Assembly (NCBI GenBank): GCA_013205335.1
Contig: JABMNB010000208.1
Location: forward strand, 1-19,031
Direction: 5' to 3'
DNA: 19,031 nucleotides
From: Rhodospirillales bacterium
GTDB taxonomy: Bacteria > Pseudomonadota > Alphaproteobacteria > Reyranellales > Reyranellaceae
Shown here: positions 1 through 6,937 of the stretch, one piece after another
How the letters are laid out: the number at the start of each line of letters is the position of its first letter
Numbering within the stretch: position 1 is the stretch's first letter
The notes under the pieces: generated by a model
Seen by the model: only the letters and a program-made list of their open reading frames with translations
Told to the model about the DNA's origin: nothing
Databases searched by the model: none
Program-made: the position numbers and the translations under genes

Positions 1-1
1 C

Positions 2-688
2 ATGGCCCAGGCGGGTGCGGGCATCTGCATCTGGGGCACGCGCAAGGAGAAGAACGACGCGGCGGTCGAGCAGCTCCGGAAGCATGGCGGCAAGGTCCAT
101 GCACAGATCGTCGATGTCGGCGACGAGAAGCAGGTCCAGGACGCCTTCGCCGAAGCGGTGAAGGTGATGGGCCACGTCGACAACTGCGTCGCCAATGCCG
201 GTGTCTCGGGCCGCGGCAAGGGCTCCATCCTCGAGATGGACTACGCGGAATGGCGCCGCGTGCTTCAGATCAACCTCGACGGCGTTTTCTTCACGTTCCG
301 TGCAGCCGCCAAACATATGGTCGAGCGCGGCAAGGGCGGCTCGCTGGTCGCCATGGCCAGCACGGCCGCCATCGAGGGCGCGGCGCGCTCCAGCCACTAC
401 GGCGCCAGCAAGGGCGGCGTCACGGCGATGGTGCGGGCGTTGGCGGTAGAGCTCGCGCGCTACAAGATCACGGTGAACTCGATCCTTCCCGGCTGGATCG
501 AGACCGAGATGACGGCCAATGCCGTGGCCAACCCGAAATTCGCCGACAACGTACTGCCGCGTATTCCCGAGCGGCGCTGGGGCACCGGCGCCGATTTCGG
601 CCCGATCGCCGTCTATCTGGCGAGCGGCGCGACCGGCTATACGACGGGGCGCGACTTCGTTATCGATGGCGGCTATACGTTGTTTTAG
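2..688 (+). CDS. SDR family oxidoreductase, 5' end cut by window edge
   Basis: This is the last 228 residues of a classical short-chain dehydrogenase/reductase, an NAD(P)-dependent enzyme that oxidises alcohols or reduces ketones in the cytosol. The methionine at base 2 is internal: classical SDRs run to about 250 residues, and the cofactor-binding TGxxxGIG motif that belongs upstream is missing because the window starts inside the gene. Visible motifs, numbered from base 2, are NAG at 65-67, the active-site Asn91, catalytic Ser120, and Tyr133 with Lys137 in YGASK. The PGWIETEM segment (163-170) and the C-terminal VIDGG are typical of the family. An exported protein gene follows 42 bases downstream. 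The substrate cannot be told from sequence; polyol or sugar-acid dehydrogenases look similar. Confidence 0.93.
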   Translation: MAQAGAGICIWGTRKEKNDAAVEQLRKHGGKVHAQIVDVGDEKQVQDAFAEAVKVMGHVDNCVANAGVSGRGKGSILEMDYAEWRRVLQINLDGVFFTFRAAAKHMVERGKGGSLVAMASTAAIEGAARSSHYGASKGGVTAMVRALAVELARYKITVNSILPGWIETEMTANAVANPKFADNVLPRIPERRWGTGADFGPIAVYLASGATGYTTGRDFVIDGGYTLF

Positions 689-730
689 CCCGTCGCCCTT
701 CCAGCATCAGACTCTCCGGGGGAACACTCA

Positions 731-1258
731 ATGATCAATCGGTTCGCAGCCAGCCTGGCCGTACTTGTCGCTTTCGGCGCCCTGCCGGCGCTCGCGCAGC
801 AACAGCAGCCCAAGCCGGCGGCCGCCGCGGCGACCCCCAAGGCCGACGAAGACCGCTATGTCGGCTACTACTATCCGAAGCCGACCGCGACCGAGACCTA
901 CACCTCGTCGATGCAGACGATCGCCGGTGCCGAGCGCGCGCAGCGCGTGCAGTTCGCCACCGTCGTGTCGCAGGGCACGATCCAGTCGGCCTATCGCGTT
1001 CCGTACGCGGTCTTCGTCAAGGGCGAAAAGGCCGACAAGATGATCATCGTCGGCCTGCAGCCGGGTGAGATGAGCACGATCTACCGCGCGCGCGCGATCC
1101 TCGCGAACATGACGACCATGTCGCGGCTCTCGCCCTTCTTCCAGGAGCGCACGATCGCCGAGGACGCGAACTTCTTCGACCTGTTGAAGCTGCTGGGCTT
1201 CCAGCAGATCACGATCAGCGACGGCGACAAGTTCACCCACCAGGTGAACATCAAGTAG
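731..1258 (+). CDS. Exported protein of unknown function, 175 aa
   Basis: The protein begins with a clear Sec signal peptide: a short basic start (MINR), a hydrophobic core, and an ALA-Q cleavage site near residue 22. A Gln/Pro/Ala-rich linker follows, so the mature protein is probably periplasmic. The remainder is soluble and compact, with a YVGYYYPKP segment near residue 44 and a C-terminal LLGFQQITISDG motif that looks conserved. I recall similar alphaproteobacterial proteins carrying a molybdopterin-guanine dinucleotide label; that is unverified and seems doubtful for an exported protein without a nucleotidyltransferase fold. The ATG is supported by a G-rich ribosome site (718-723) seven bases upstream. 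A good intrinsic terminator lies about 90 bases after the stop. I do not know its function. Confidence 0.8.
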   Translation: MINRFAASLAVLVAFGALPALAQQQQPKPAAAAATPKADEDRYVGYYYPKPTATETYTSSMQTIAGAERAQRVQFATVVSQGTIQSAYRVPYAVFVKGEKADKMIIVGLQPGEMSTIYRARAILANMTTMSRLSPFFQERTIAEDANFFDLLKLLGFQQITISDGDKFTHQVNIK

Positions 1259-1279
1259 GCCCTTTCGGCCTCTTGCCTC

Positions 1280-1333
1280 TGCGTTCATGCCGCCGTCGAC
1301 CGTCAGGTCGGCGCCGGTCATGAAGCGGGCTTA
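1280..1333 (-). pseudogene. Remnant of an SDR gene 3' end
   Basis: On the minus strand the 17 codons from 1330 down to 1280 read ARFMTGADLTVDGGMNA. This is the hallmark C-terminus of a classical SDR (xxTGxxxxVDGG), the segment that closes over the cofactor. A stop codon (TAA, 1331-1333) lies directly upstream in the same frame and nothing SDR-like remains beyond it, so only the last few codons survive. Downstream the frame runs on into antisense of the exported-protein gene. It differs from the C-terminus of the SDR at 2-688, so it is not a simple local duplicate. A chance match is possible in so short a stretch. Confidence 0.45.
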
Positions 1334-1348
1334 CGCAATTCAGCAGAG

Positions 1349-1381
1349 CACGCCGAGGCGATAACCTCCGGCGTGATTTTT
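1349..1381 (+). terminator. Intrinsic terminator
   Basis: CACGCCGAGG (1349-1358) pairs with CCTCCGGCGTG (1365-1375): seven base pairs, a one-base bulge and three more pairs, around a CGATAA loop. Five Ts follow at 1377-1381. The stem plus T tract on the plus strand fits a rho-independent terminator for the exported-protein gene ending at 1258, and separates it from the isomerase gene at 1468. Confidence 0.7.
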
Positions 1382-1467
1382 CGTTCGGCGGTGCGGCGTT
1401 CACGGCCAAACCTTCTCGTCGCAAGGCCTGAAGCGGCGCGGGCTTGCCGCAAATCAAGGAGGAAAGC

Positions 1468-2064
1468 TTGGCCCGCACGCTGGAATTCTACTTCGACTAT
1501 GGCAGCCCCTACAGCTACCTGGCCGACACGCAGGTCGACGCGATCGCCCAACGCGCTGGTGCCACCCTGGTGCGCAAGCCGATGCTGCTGGGCGGCGTGT
1601 TCAAGGCGACCGGCAACCACTCGCCGGCCGAGCTGCCGCAGAAATCGGTGTGGAGTGGCTTCGACATGCCGATGTGGGCGCGGCACTACGGCGTGCCGTT
1701 CAAGCGCAATCCGTTCTTTCCGGTGAACACGCTGGCGCTGATGCGCGGCGCCGCGGCCGCGCAGATCGACGGGCTGTTCGAGCGCTATCATCCGGCGGTC
1801 TACAAGGCGATGTGGGTCGATGGCCGCAACCTTAACGACATGACGGAAATCGCCGCCGTGCTGACTTCGGCCGGCCTTGATGCGGCGAAAGTCGGCGCCC
1901 GCATTCAGGACCAGGACGTGAAGGACCGGCTCAAGGCAACGACCGACGAGGCTGTCGCGCGCGGCGTGTTCGGCGCGCCGACCTGCTTCGTGGACAACAT
2001 GATGTTCTTCGGCAACGATCGCCTCCCCTTCGTCGAAATGGCCCTCAAGGGAGAGCTCAAATGA
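1468..2064 (+). CDS. 2-hydroxychromene-2-carboxylate isomerase family protein
   Basis: This is a DsbA-fold protein of the kappa-GST / 2-hydroxychromene-2-carboxylate isomerase family, about 198 residues and the usual length. Characterised members use glutathione to isomerise a ring-opened intermediate of naphthalene breakdown; many homologues have unknown substrates. The N-terminus shows the family signature FYFDYGSPYSYL, with the active-site serine in SPYSY, and the C-terminal GVFGAPTCFVD is the conserved cis-Pro region. The TTG at 1468 is chosen because a near-perfect AAGGAGG (1456-1462) lies five bases before it; another TTG at 1444 has no such site. The stop overlaps the next start (ATGA), so translation of the OmpA-like gene is probably coupled. 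No naphthalene pathway genes are nearby, so the true substrate is open. Confidence 0.88.
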   Translation: MARTLEFYFDYGSPYSYLADTQVDAIAQRAGATLVRKPMLLGGVFKATGNHSPAELPQKSVWSGFDMPMWARHYGVPFKRNPFFPVNTLALMRGAAAAQIDGLFERYHPAVYKAMWVDGRNLNDMTEIAAVLTSAGLDAAKVGARIQDQDVKDRLKATTDEAVARGVFGAPTCFVDNMMFFGNDRLPFVEMALKGELK

Positions 2065-2498
2065 AAAAGATCGGTGTCCTCCTTGCCGTCGGGATGCTGT
2101 TCGCTGCAGCCCCTTCATTCGCGCAGACTGTCGGCACCTGCCCGCGCGGCGGGGGCGGCAACCAGCCCGCGCCCGTACGCATCCTGTTCGATCTCGGCAG
2201 CGCGCAGATCCGGCCGGCGGAGAAGCCGGTGATCGCTCAGGCGGTCAAGACCGCCAAGGACCGCCAGGTCTCGGCGATCTGCCTGATCGGCCACACCGAC
2301 AAATTGGGCGACAAGGCATTCAATGAAAAGCTGGCGCGCTCGCGAGCTCAGGCAATCGCCGCCGAGATGATCCGCGACGGTTATCCGGGCAAGAACATCA
2401 CCATCGTGGCCGACCCCGAAGCCTTCGGAAACATGAGCTTCGGCAGCGACAATGCTTCCGAGATCGACCGCAAGGTGACGATCTTCTACGCGAGGTAG
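2061..2498 (+). CDS. Small OmpA-like periplasmic protein
   Basis: This 145-residue protein has a signal peptide (MKK, a hydrophobic core, and an SFA-Q cleavage site near residue 22) followed by one OmpA-like domain, the fold that binds peptidoglycan non-covalently. Landmarks are the LFDLGSAQIRP strand (about 43-53), the GHTDKLGD loop (about 77-84), the NEKLARSRAQAI helix with its conserved Arg, and DRKVTIFY at the end, matching the usual NRRVE segment. There is no lipobox cysteine at the cleavage site and no transmembrane barrel, so it should be a soluble periplasmic protein. It overlaps the isomerase gene by four bases. The 22-bp inverted repeat starts six bases after its stop codon. Confidence 0.85.
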   Translation: MKKIGVLLAVGMLFAAAPSFAQTVGTCPRGGGGNQPAPVRILFDLGSAQIRPAEKPVIAQAVKTAKDRQVSAICLIGHTDKLGDKAFNEKLARSRAQAIAAEMIRDGYPGKNITIVADPEAFGNMSFGSDNASEIDRKVTIFYAR

Positions 2499-2504
2499 GT
2501 CATT

Positions 2505-2566
2505 GGAGCGCGCCCCTCCAGTGGCGCTCATGTCTTGATGAGGACGCCACTGGAGGGGCGCGCTCC
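2505..2566. repeat. 22-bp perfect inverted repeat between converging genes
   Basis: Bases 2505-2526 are the exact reverse complement of 2545-2566, with an 18-base centre that itself pairs (CTCAT 2527-2531 with ATGAG 2538-2542, leaving a GA bulge). The element fills the gap between the OmpA-like gene (plus, ends 2498) and the quinone oxidoreductase (minus, ends 2577). It can act as a terminator hairpin in both directions, but it has no clear T tract and is longer than a normal terminator. A dispersed REP-like palindrome is the alternative. Confidence 0.8.
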
Positions 2567-2576
2567 GATGGCCGCG

Positions 2577-3569
2577 TTACGACCCGGAGCTCATCTCGAT
2601 CGCGACCTTGCCGACGACCTTGCGGTCGATGAGGACGCGGAATGCCTCTGCTGCCTGTTCCATCGGGAAGCGATGGGAAACGTGGGGCCGCATGACGCCG
2701 AGGGCGGCGAGGCGCGGCAGCTCCTCGACATAGTCGCGGCCGAGTTCGGGCGACAGGCGCAGGATGGTCTCGCCCGCGCGGACGCCCAGGACCGACAGGC
2801 CCTTGATCAGGATGTGGTTGGACATCAGCTTGCTCGGCCCACCCGAGGTGAAGCCGACCACCAGCAGGCGCGCGCCATAGGCGGCGGCCCGCACCGACTT
2901 CTCCAGCACCTCGCCGCCGACCGGATCGTAGATCACGTCGGCGCCGTGGCCATCGGTCAGCTGCTTCACGGCGGCGACGAAGTCGCCTGTCCGGTAGTTC
3001 ACGACCTCGTCGGCACCGTTGGCCCGCACGACGGCCAACCGAGCATCGTCGCTGCCGGTGGCGATGACGCGCGCGCCGAGATGCTTGCCGAGCTGCACCG
3101 CCGCCAGGCCGACACCGCCTGAAGCACCATGGACGAGCAGGACCTCGCCCTTCTTCAGCGCCGCGCGATGGACCAGCGAGTGGTAGGCGGTCTGCGCCGC
3201 GACCCTGAAGCCCGAGCCTTCTGCAAAGGACCAGTCGCCCGGTAGCCGCAGCAGCTGGCCGCTCGCCTTCAGCTTCACGAATTCGGCGAAGGCCCCGGGA
3301 CGTATGCCGAAGATCACGCGATCTCCAACCTTCCAGCCGGATACCGCCGCTCCAACCGCATGGATCGTCCCGGCGCCTTCCATGCCCGGCACGAACGGCA
3401 GCTCGGGTTTGTGCTGGTAACCGCCGGCCACCATCAACACGTCGGGAAAATTGACCGAGCCCGCCCCGACCTTGACGACGATGTCTCCCGGCCCGGCTTC
3501 GGGGATCGGGCGTTCTTCGATATGGAGAACGGAGGGATCGCCCAGGCGATCGCAGACTATGGCTCTCAT
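2577..3569 (-). CDS. NADPH:quinone oxidoreductase family protein (zinc-free MDR)
   Basis: This 330-residue medium-chain dehydrogenase/reductase belongs to the quinone oxidoreductase branch, which transfers hydride from NADPH to quinones or activated alkenes. The N-terminal GroES-like domain shows FVPGMEGAG (59-67) and VGDRV (81-85), and the Rossmann domain shows HGASGGVG (147-154). The structural-zinc cysteine cluster of alcohol dehydrogenases is absent. The ATG at 3569 gives the standard family N-terminus (MRAIVCDRLG); an in-frame ATG at 3599 would add ten unrelated residues, and neither has a strong ribosome site. It starts 34 bases after the carbamoyltransferase stop on the same strand, so it is probably the last gene of that operon. 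The 22-bp inverted repeat lies just past its end. Confidence 0.92.
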   Translation of the reverse strand: MRAIVCDRLGDPSVLHIEERPIPEAGPGDIVVKVGAGSVNFPDVLMVAGGYQHKPELPFVPGMEGAGTIHAVGAAVSGWKVGDRVIFGIRPGAFAEFVKLKASGQLLRLPGDWSFAEGSGFRVAAQTAYHSLVHRAALKKGEVLLVHGASGGVGLAAVQLGKHLGARVIATGSDDARLAVVRANGADEVVNYRTGDFVAAVKQLTDGHGADVIYDPVGGEVLEKSVRAAAYGARLLVVGFTSGGPSKLMSNHILIKGLSVLGVRAGETILRLSPELGRDYVEELPRLAALGVMRPHVSHRFPMEQAAEAFRVLIDRKVVGKVAIEMSSGS

Positions 3570-3603
3570 GAGGGCGGCGCGCGTGGAGGCAGCGCCCATC
3601 GCG

Positions 3604-5439
3604 CTAGTCGAGCTCGAAGGCGTTCTTGTAGTCGAGCTTGAGCGCCGGATCCTGGTCTTCCTTGCGCAGCAGGCAATTGCCGACGACCAGCACTTCGATC
3701 TCGCTGCCCATGAAGCAGCGCCAGGCATCTTCCGGCGTACAGACGATCGGTTCACCACGCACGTTGAAGGAGGTGTTCACCACCACCGAGCTCCCGGTCT
3801 TCGCCTTGAAGGACGAGATCAGGTCATAGAACGGCTTGTTGGTCTCTTCATGGACCGTCTGGATGCGGCCCGAATAGTCGACGTGCGTGACGGCCGGAAT
3901 GTCCGAGCGCGGCACGTTCAGCTTGTCGATGCCGAACAGCTTGTCTTCCTCGGCCGTCATCTTGCGGCGGCGTTCCTCGACGACCGGCGCGACCATCAGC
4001 ATGTAGGGGCTGTCGGTGTGAAACTCGAAATACTTGTCGACGTCCTCGCGCAGGACCGCCGGCGCGAAGGGTCGGAACGACTCGCGGTACTTCACCTTGA
4101 GGTTCAGCGTCTTCTGCATCGAGGGCGAGCGTGCGTCACCCAGGATCGAGCGGGCGCCGAGCGAGCGCGGACCGAACTCCATGCGACCCTGCATCCAGCC
4201 GACCGCCTTGTCGTCGGCGAGCGCCTGCGCGGTCTGGTCGATCATCTCCTCATGGGGGAGACGCGAGAACTTGGCGCCGACGGCGGTGAGGCGCTCGGCA
4301 ATCTCGTCGTCCTTGTAGTCCGGACCGAGATAGGAGCCGGCCATGCCGTCCATGTGGCCGTTCAGCTTGCGCGGCTGGCCGAGAAATCCGTGATAGGCGG
4401 CATAGGCTGCACCGACCGCGCCGCCGGCATCGCCGGCCGCCGGCTGCACCCAGATGCCGTCGAAGATGTTCTCGCGCAGCAGCTTGCCGTTGGCCACGCA
4501 GTTCAGTGCGACGCCGCCCGCCAGGCAGATGTTCTTGACGCCGGTTTCCTTCTTCACCGACCTGCCGAGGCGAATCACGATCTCCTCGGTGACCGCCTGG
4601 ATCGACGCCGCGAGATCCATGTGATGCTGCGTCAGCTGTTCCTCTGGCTTGCGACGCTCGCCGCCGAACAGCGCGCCGAACTTGTCGTTCGTCATGCGCA
4701 GTCCGGTGCAATAGTCGAAGTAGGTCTGGTCGAGGCGGAAGGTGCCGTCTTCCTTGAGGTCGACGATCTTGTCGAGGATCAGGTTCTTGAACCTGGGCTC
4801 GCCGTAGGGCGCAAGGCCCATCACCTTGTACTCGCCCGAGTTGACCTTGAAGCCGGTATAATAGGTGAACGCCGAATAGAGCAGGCCGATCGAGTGCGGG
4901 AAGTGGATCTCGCGCAGCATCTCGAGCTTGTTGCCGCTTCCCATGGCGAGCGACGTCGTCGCCCATTCGCCGACGCCGTCCATGCACAGCACGGCGGCCT
5001 CTTCGTAGGGCGACGGAAAGAACGCCGAGGCCGCGTGGCTCTGGTGATGCTCGCCGAACAGCAGGCGCTTCTGCCAGTCGAAGTCGGGCTCCCACTTCTT
5101 CATCTCGTCGCGCAGCAGTATCTTCTGGAAGAGCTTTTCCTTCAGCCACAGCGGCATGGCCATGCGGAAGGAATTGAAGCCGCGCGGCGCGTAGGCGAGG
5201 TAGGTCTCGAGCAGGCGCTCGAACTTCAGGAACGGCTTGTCGTAGAAGGCAACGTAGTCGACGTCGGCCAGCTTGATGCCGGCACGGTCCAGGCAGAACT
5301 GGACCGCGTTCTGCGGGAAACCTGCATCGTGCTTCTTGCGGGTGAAGCGCTCTTCCTGCGCGGCGCTAACGAGATGGCCATCCTCGATGAGCGCGGCCGC
5401 GCTGTCGTGATAGAATGCCGAGACGCCAAGCACCCGCAT
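3604..5439 (-). CDS. Carbamoyltransferase, NodU/CmcH/SxtI family
   Basis: At 611 residues this is a full-length O-carbamoyltransferase, which moves a carbamoyl group from carbamoyl phosphate through a carbamoyl-AMP intermediate onto a hydroxyl group. The N-terminal Kae1-like domain starts VLGVSAFYHDSAA (His11), carries EERFTRKKHD (29-38) and the metal-binding HHQSHA (131-136) with Asp154, and continues to GGVALNCVANGKL (308-320) and Asp337. The C-terminal YrdC-like domain shows EFGPRSLGARSILGD (421-435) and SFNVRGEPIV (557-566). All expected catalytic elements are present. An AAGGA ribosome site supports the ATG. It follows the DUF5989 gene by 18 bases and the SxtJ gene upstream; these three equal sxtI-K-J. 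The acceptor is unknown; an envelope glycan or a small metabolite is possible. Confidence 0.93.
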   Translation of the reverse strand: MRVLGVSAFYHDSAAALIEDGHLVSAAQEERFTRKKHDAGFPQNAVQFCLDRAGIKLADVDYVAFYDKPFLKFERLLETYLAYAPRGFNSFRMAMPLWLKEKLFQKILLRDEMKKWEPDFDWQKRLLFGEHHQSHAASAFFPSPYEEAAVLCMDGVGEWATTSLAMGSGNKLEMLREIHFPHSIGLLYSAFTYYTGFKVNSGEYKVMGLAPYGEPRFKNLILDKIVDLKEDGTFRLDQTYFDYCTGLRMTNDKFGALFGGERRKPEEQLTQHHMDLAASIQAVTEEIVIRLGRSVKKETGVKNICLAGGVALNCVANGKLLRENIFDGIWVQPAAGDAGGAVGAAYAAYHGFLGQPRKLNGHMDGMAGSYLGPDYKDDEIAERLTAVGAKFSRLPHEEMIDQTAQALADDKAVGWMQGRMEFGPRSLGARSILGDARSPSMQKTLNLKVKYRESFRPFAPAVLREDVDKYFEFHTDSPYMLMVAPVVEERRRKMTAEEDKLFGIDKLNVPRSDIPAVTHVDYSGRIQTVHEETNKPFYDLISSFKAKTGSSVVVNTSFNVRGEPIVCTPEDAWRCFMGSEIEVLVVGNCLLRKEDQDPALKLDYKNAFELD

Positions 5440-5457
5440 GGGACTGTCCTTATCCGA

Positions 5458-5610
5458 CTAGAACAGCGTGTAGATGAAAGGCGCGATCGCCGAACCCTTG
5501 GTCAGCACGATCAGGCCGCCGAATATCACCATCATGATCAGGATCGGCAGGAGCCAGAACTTCTTGCGCTCGCGCATGAAGGCCCAGAGTTCGACGATGA
5601 TTGATCCCAT
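5458..5610 (-). CDS. DUF5989 (SxtK-like) single-pass membrane peptide, 50 aa
   Basis: This is a 50-residue peptide with a short amphipathic start (GSIIVELWAFMRER), a basic RKK before the membrane, one transmembrane segment at about 18-39, and a conserved tail ending APFIYTLF. It matches the small DUF5989 family that repeatedly accompanies carbamoyltransferases, and resembles SxtK of saxitoxin clusters in size and placement. The start at 5610 is chosen over longer forms because AAAAAGGA lies about eight bases upstream and the family begins here; the longer frame adds unrelated residues that overlap the SxtJ gene. It lies 22 bases after the SxtJ stop and 18 bases before the carbamoyltransferase. 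Its biochemical role is unknown; holding the enzyme at the membrane is a guess. Confidence 0.85.
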   Translation of the reverse strand: MGSIIVELWAFMRERKKFWLLPILIMMVIFGGLIVLTKGSAIAPFIYTLF

Positions 5611-5632
5611 TGCTCGGTCCTTTTTCTCGAGA

Positions 5633-6064
5633 TCAGAACTGGTTGCGCATGGATTGCGGCGGCGGACCCGGCGGGCTGCGGTCGATCCAGTAGCTCTTGG
5701 CATTGGGATCGAGCTTCAGCCGCAGGAAATCCTTGCCGAACGCGCGCATCACCAGGCCGATCGGCATGATGGTGATGAAGAACAGCAGACCGAGAATCAG
5801 CGGGTTCATCACCTTGTAGAGGAGCAACCCGAACTTCAGCCACAGCCGGTTGAGCGGGCCGAGCAGCTTCGGATAGACCAGCGCAACCAGCAGGAAGGCC
5901 GCCGCGAGGGGCAGCATCCAGTGCCAGGCCGAACCGTGACGCCACAAGGAAATCGCACTCAGGATTCCGAAGAAGCCTGCGAAAACGAACCCGAAACCGC
6001 GATCGGAGCCCGCCTTGAGGTGCTCCTCGCGAGAAAAGTCTTCATGAAGCTGGCTGGTCGCCAT
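5633..6064 (-). CDS. SxtJ family membrane protein
   Basis: This 143-residue membrane protein begins with a soluble stretch holding the family signature around SDRGFGFVFA (20-29). Three hydrophobic segments follow (about 24-40, 47-64 and 88-107), then a short polar tail. The tail has FGKDFLR, a DPNAKSYW segment, and ends in PPGPPPQSMRNQF, a highly characteristic SxtJ ending. The family is named after the saxitoxin-cluster gene sxtJ and has no proven biochemical function. It is the first gene of the cassette SxtJ, DUF5989, carbamoyltransferase. A TetR gene lies 83 bases upstream on the same strand. The ribosome site before the ATG is weak. A possible promoter lies in the gap to the TetR gene. 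Confidence 0.88.
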   Translation of the reverse strand: MATSQLHEDFSREEHLKAGSDRGFGFVFAGFFGILSAISLWRHGSAWHWMLPLAAAFLLVALVYPKLLGPLNRLWLKFGLLLYKVMNPLILGLLFFITIMPIGLVMRAFGKDFLRLKLDPNAKSYWIDRSPPGPPPQSMRNQF

Positions 6065-6119
6065 TTACCGAGCGTTCGTCAATTGAATGGGGCTCTTAAC
6101 TCTCTGATCCCAAACGCCA

Positions 6120-6125
6120 AGTCAA
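6120..6125 (-). promoter_or_regulatory. Possible -35 element for the SxtJ operon
   Basis: On the minus strand TTGACT occurs 55 bases before the SxtJ start, in the 83-base gap after the TetR gene. No convincing -10 box is present at the right distance; the nearest candidate is AGTTAA 18 bases on. The element suggests the cassette could have its own promoter instead of depending on tetR read-through, but the support is weak. Confidence 0.25.
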
Positions 6126-6147
6126 TCGGCGACCAGCAGGGGGGTGG

Positions 6148-6819
6148 CTATTCCGCCGCAACCGAAGCGAAACGATGCGCCAGAAGCGCCGTCAGGGTCA
6201 TGCGCCATACCGCGGCGGCCCGCTCGAAGCTGAGATTGTCCCGGCGACGCAGCACGATCCAGGCATCCAGGGAGAGGGCAGCGCCGATCGCATCGGCCAA
6301 CTCCTCACGGGCCTGCTCGCCGAGATTGGCGAACTCCGGGGCAAAAGCCTCGAAAGTGGACTCGCGCAACTCGAGTTTGAAAGCCTGCCCGCGCTCGATC
6401 AGGGCCGGATGGCCGACGAACTGGCCGGCCGCAACCCGTAGCGGGACGATCTTGTCGAACACTTCGGCCAGACCCTGAACCACTGAATCGACCCGATCGG
6501 CCAGGGGACGGGTATTGAGGGTCGGCGGCGGGACGACGATATCCTGACGGATGGCGTCCATCACAGTTACGAAAAGTGACTCGACATCGCCGAAATGCTG
6601 GAAGACCGAGCGAACCGAGACGTCAGCCCGGCGGGCGACGGCGACGACGGTCGGTGCCGTGCTGGTCTCGGTAATCATGGCCTTGGCGGCCTCTATGATC
6701 TTGCGACGGGTCTCCGCGGCCCGACGGTTACGCCCGTCGGGACGAGCCGTACCATTCGCGTCCGCTGCCGCCACTACCGCCACTGCGTTGCCGCGCGGCA
6801 TCACCGCTGCTTCGCTCAT
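6148..6819 (-). CDS. TetR/AcrR family transcriptional regulator
   Basis: This is a 223-residue TetR-type repressor. After an unusually long, Ala-rich leader (about 35 residues) comes the DNA-binding domain: ETRRKIIEAAKAMI (helix 1) and the helix-turn-helix VVAVARRADVSVRSVFQHFGDVESLF (about 58-83). The C-terminal ligand and dimer domain is typically variable, so the inducer cannot be inferred. The ATG at 6819 has an AGGA site about nine bases upstream. The gene is divergent from the HAD operon (120-base gap containing a 10-bp palindrome) and lies upstream of the SxtJ cassette on the same strand, so it could control either or both. Usual TetR practice favours autoregulation and control of the divergent neighbour. 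Confidence 0.92.
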   Translation of the reverse strand: MSEAAVMPRGNAVAVVAAADANGTARPDGRNRRAAETRRKIIEAAKAMITETSTAPTVVAVARRADVSVRSVFQHFGDVESLFVTVMDAIRQDIVVPPPTLNTRPLADRVDSVVQGLAEVFDKIVPLRVAAGQFVGHPALIERGQAFKLELRESTFEAFAPEFANLGEQAREELADAIGAALSLDAWIVLRRRDNLSFERAAAVWRMTLTALLAHRFASVAAE

Positions 6820-6830
6820 GTGTAATTTCC

Positions 6831-6873
6831 TAATCCAATGTTCAGGCTGTGATGGTCAACGCTCGACCGGTCG
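6831..6873 (-). promoter_or_regulatory. Candidate tetR promoter with adjacent 10-bp palindrome
   Basis: Reading the minus strand, TTGACC (6854-6859) is followed after 17 bases by GGATTA (6831-6836), a fair -35 and a poor -10 for the TetR gene. Directly upstream of the -35 is the perfect palindrome CGACCGGTCG (6864-6873), a plausible half of a TetR operator. The site lies between the divergent TetR and HAD genes, so binding here could affect both. This is inference from position and symmetry only. Confidence 0.35.
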
Positions 6874-6937
6874 CCTATGGAGGCCGTGAGATAAGGGCCG
6901 ACTGAGGCAGCAACAAGGTAAAGACCGTCGCACCACC

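Noticed and set aside
1085..1097. Run of alternating CG bases
   Set aside because: Part of coding sequence for Arg-Ala codons in the exported protein; ordinary in GC-rich genes.
3451..5604. Long open plus-strand frame (717 codons) opposite the carbamoyltransferase
   Set aside because: It lies antisense to a gene with intact family motifs; GC-rich DNA with strong third-position bias leaves such frames open, and the translated product shows no family motif.
5611..5703. Longer N-terminus for the DUF5989 peptide
   Set aside because: The added residues are Arg-rich, overlap the SxtJ gene and precede a good ribosome site that fits the internal ATG.
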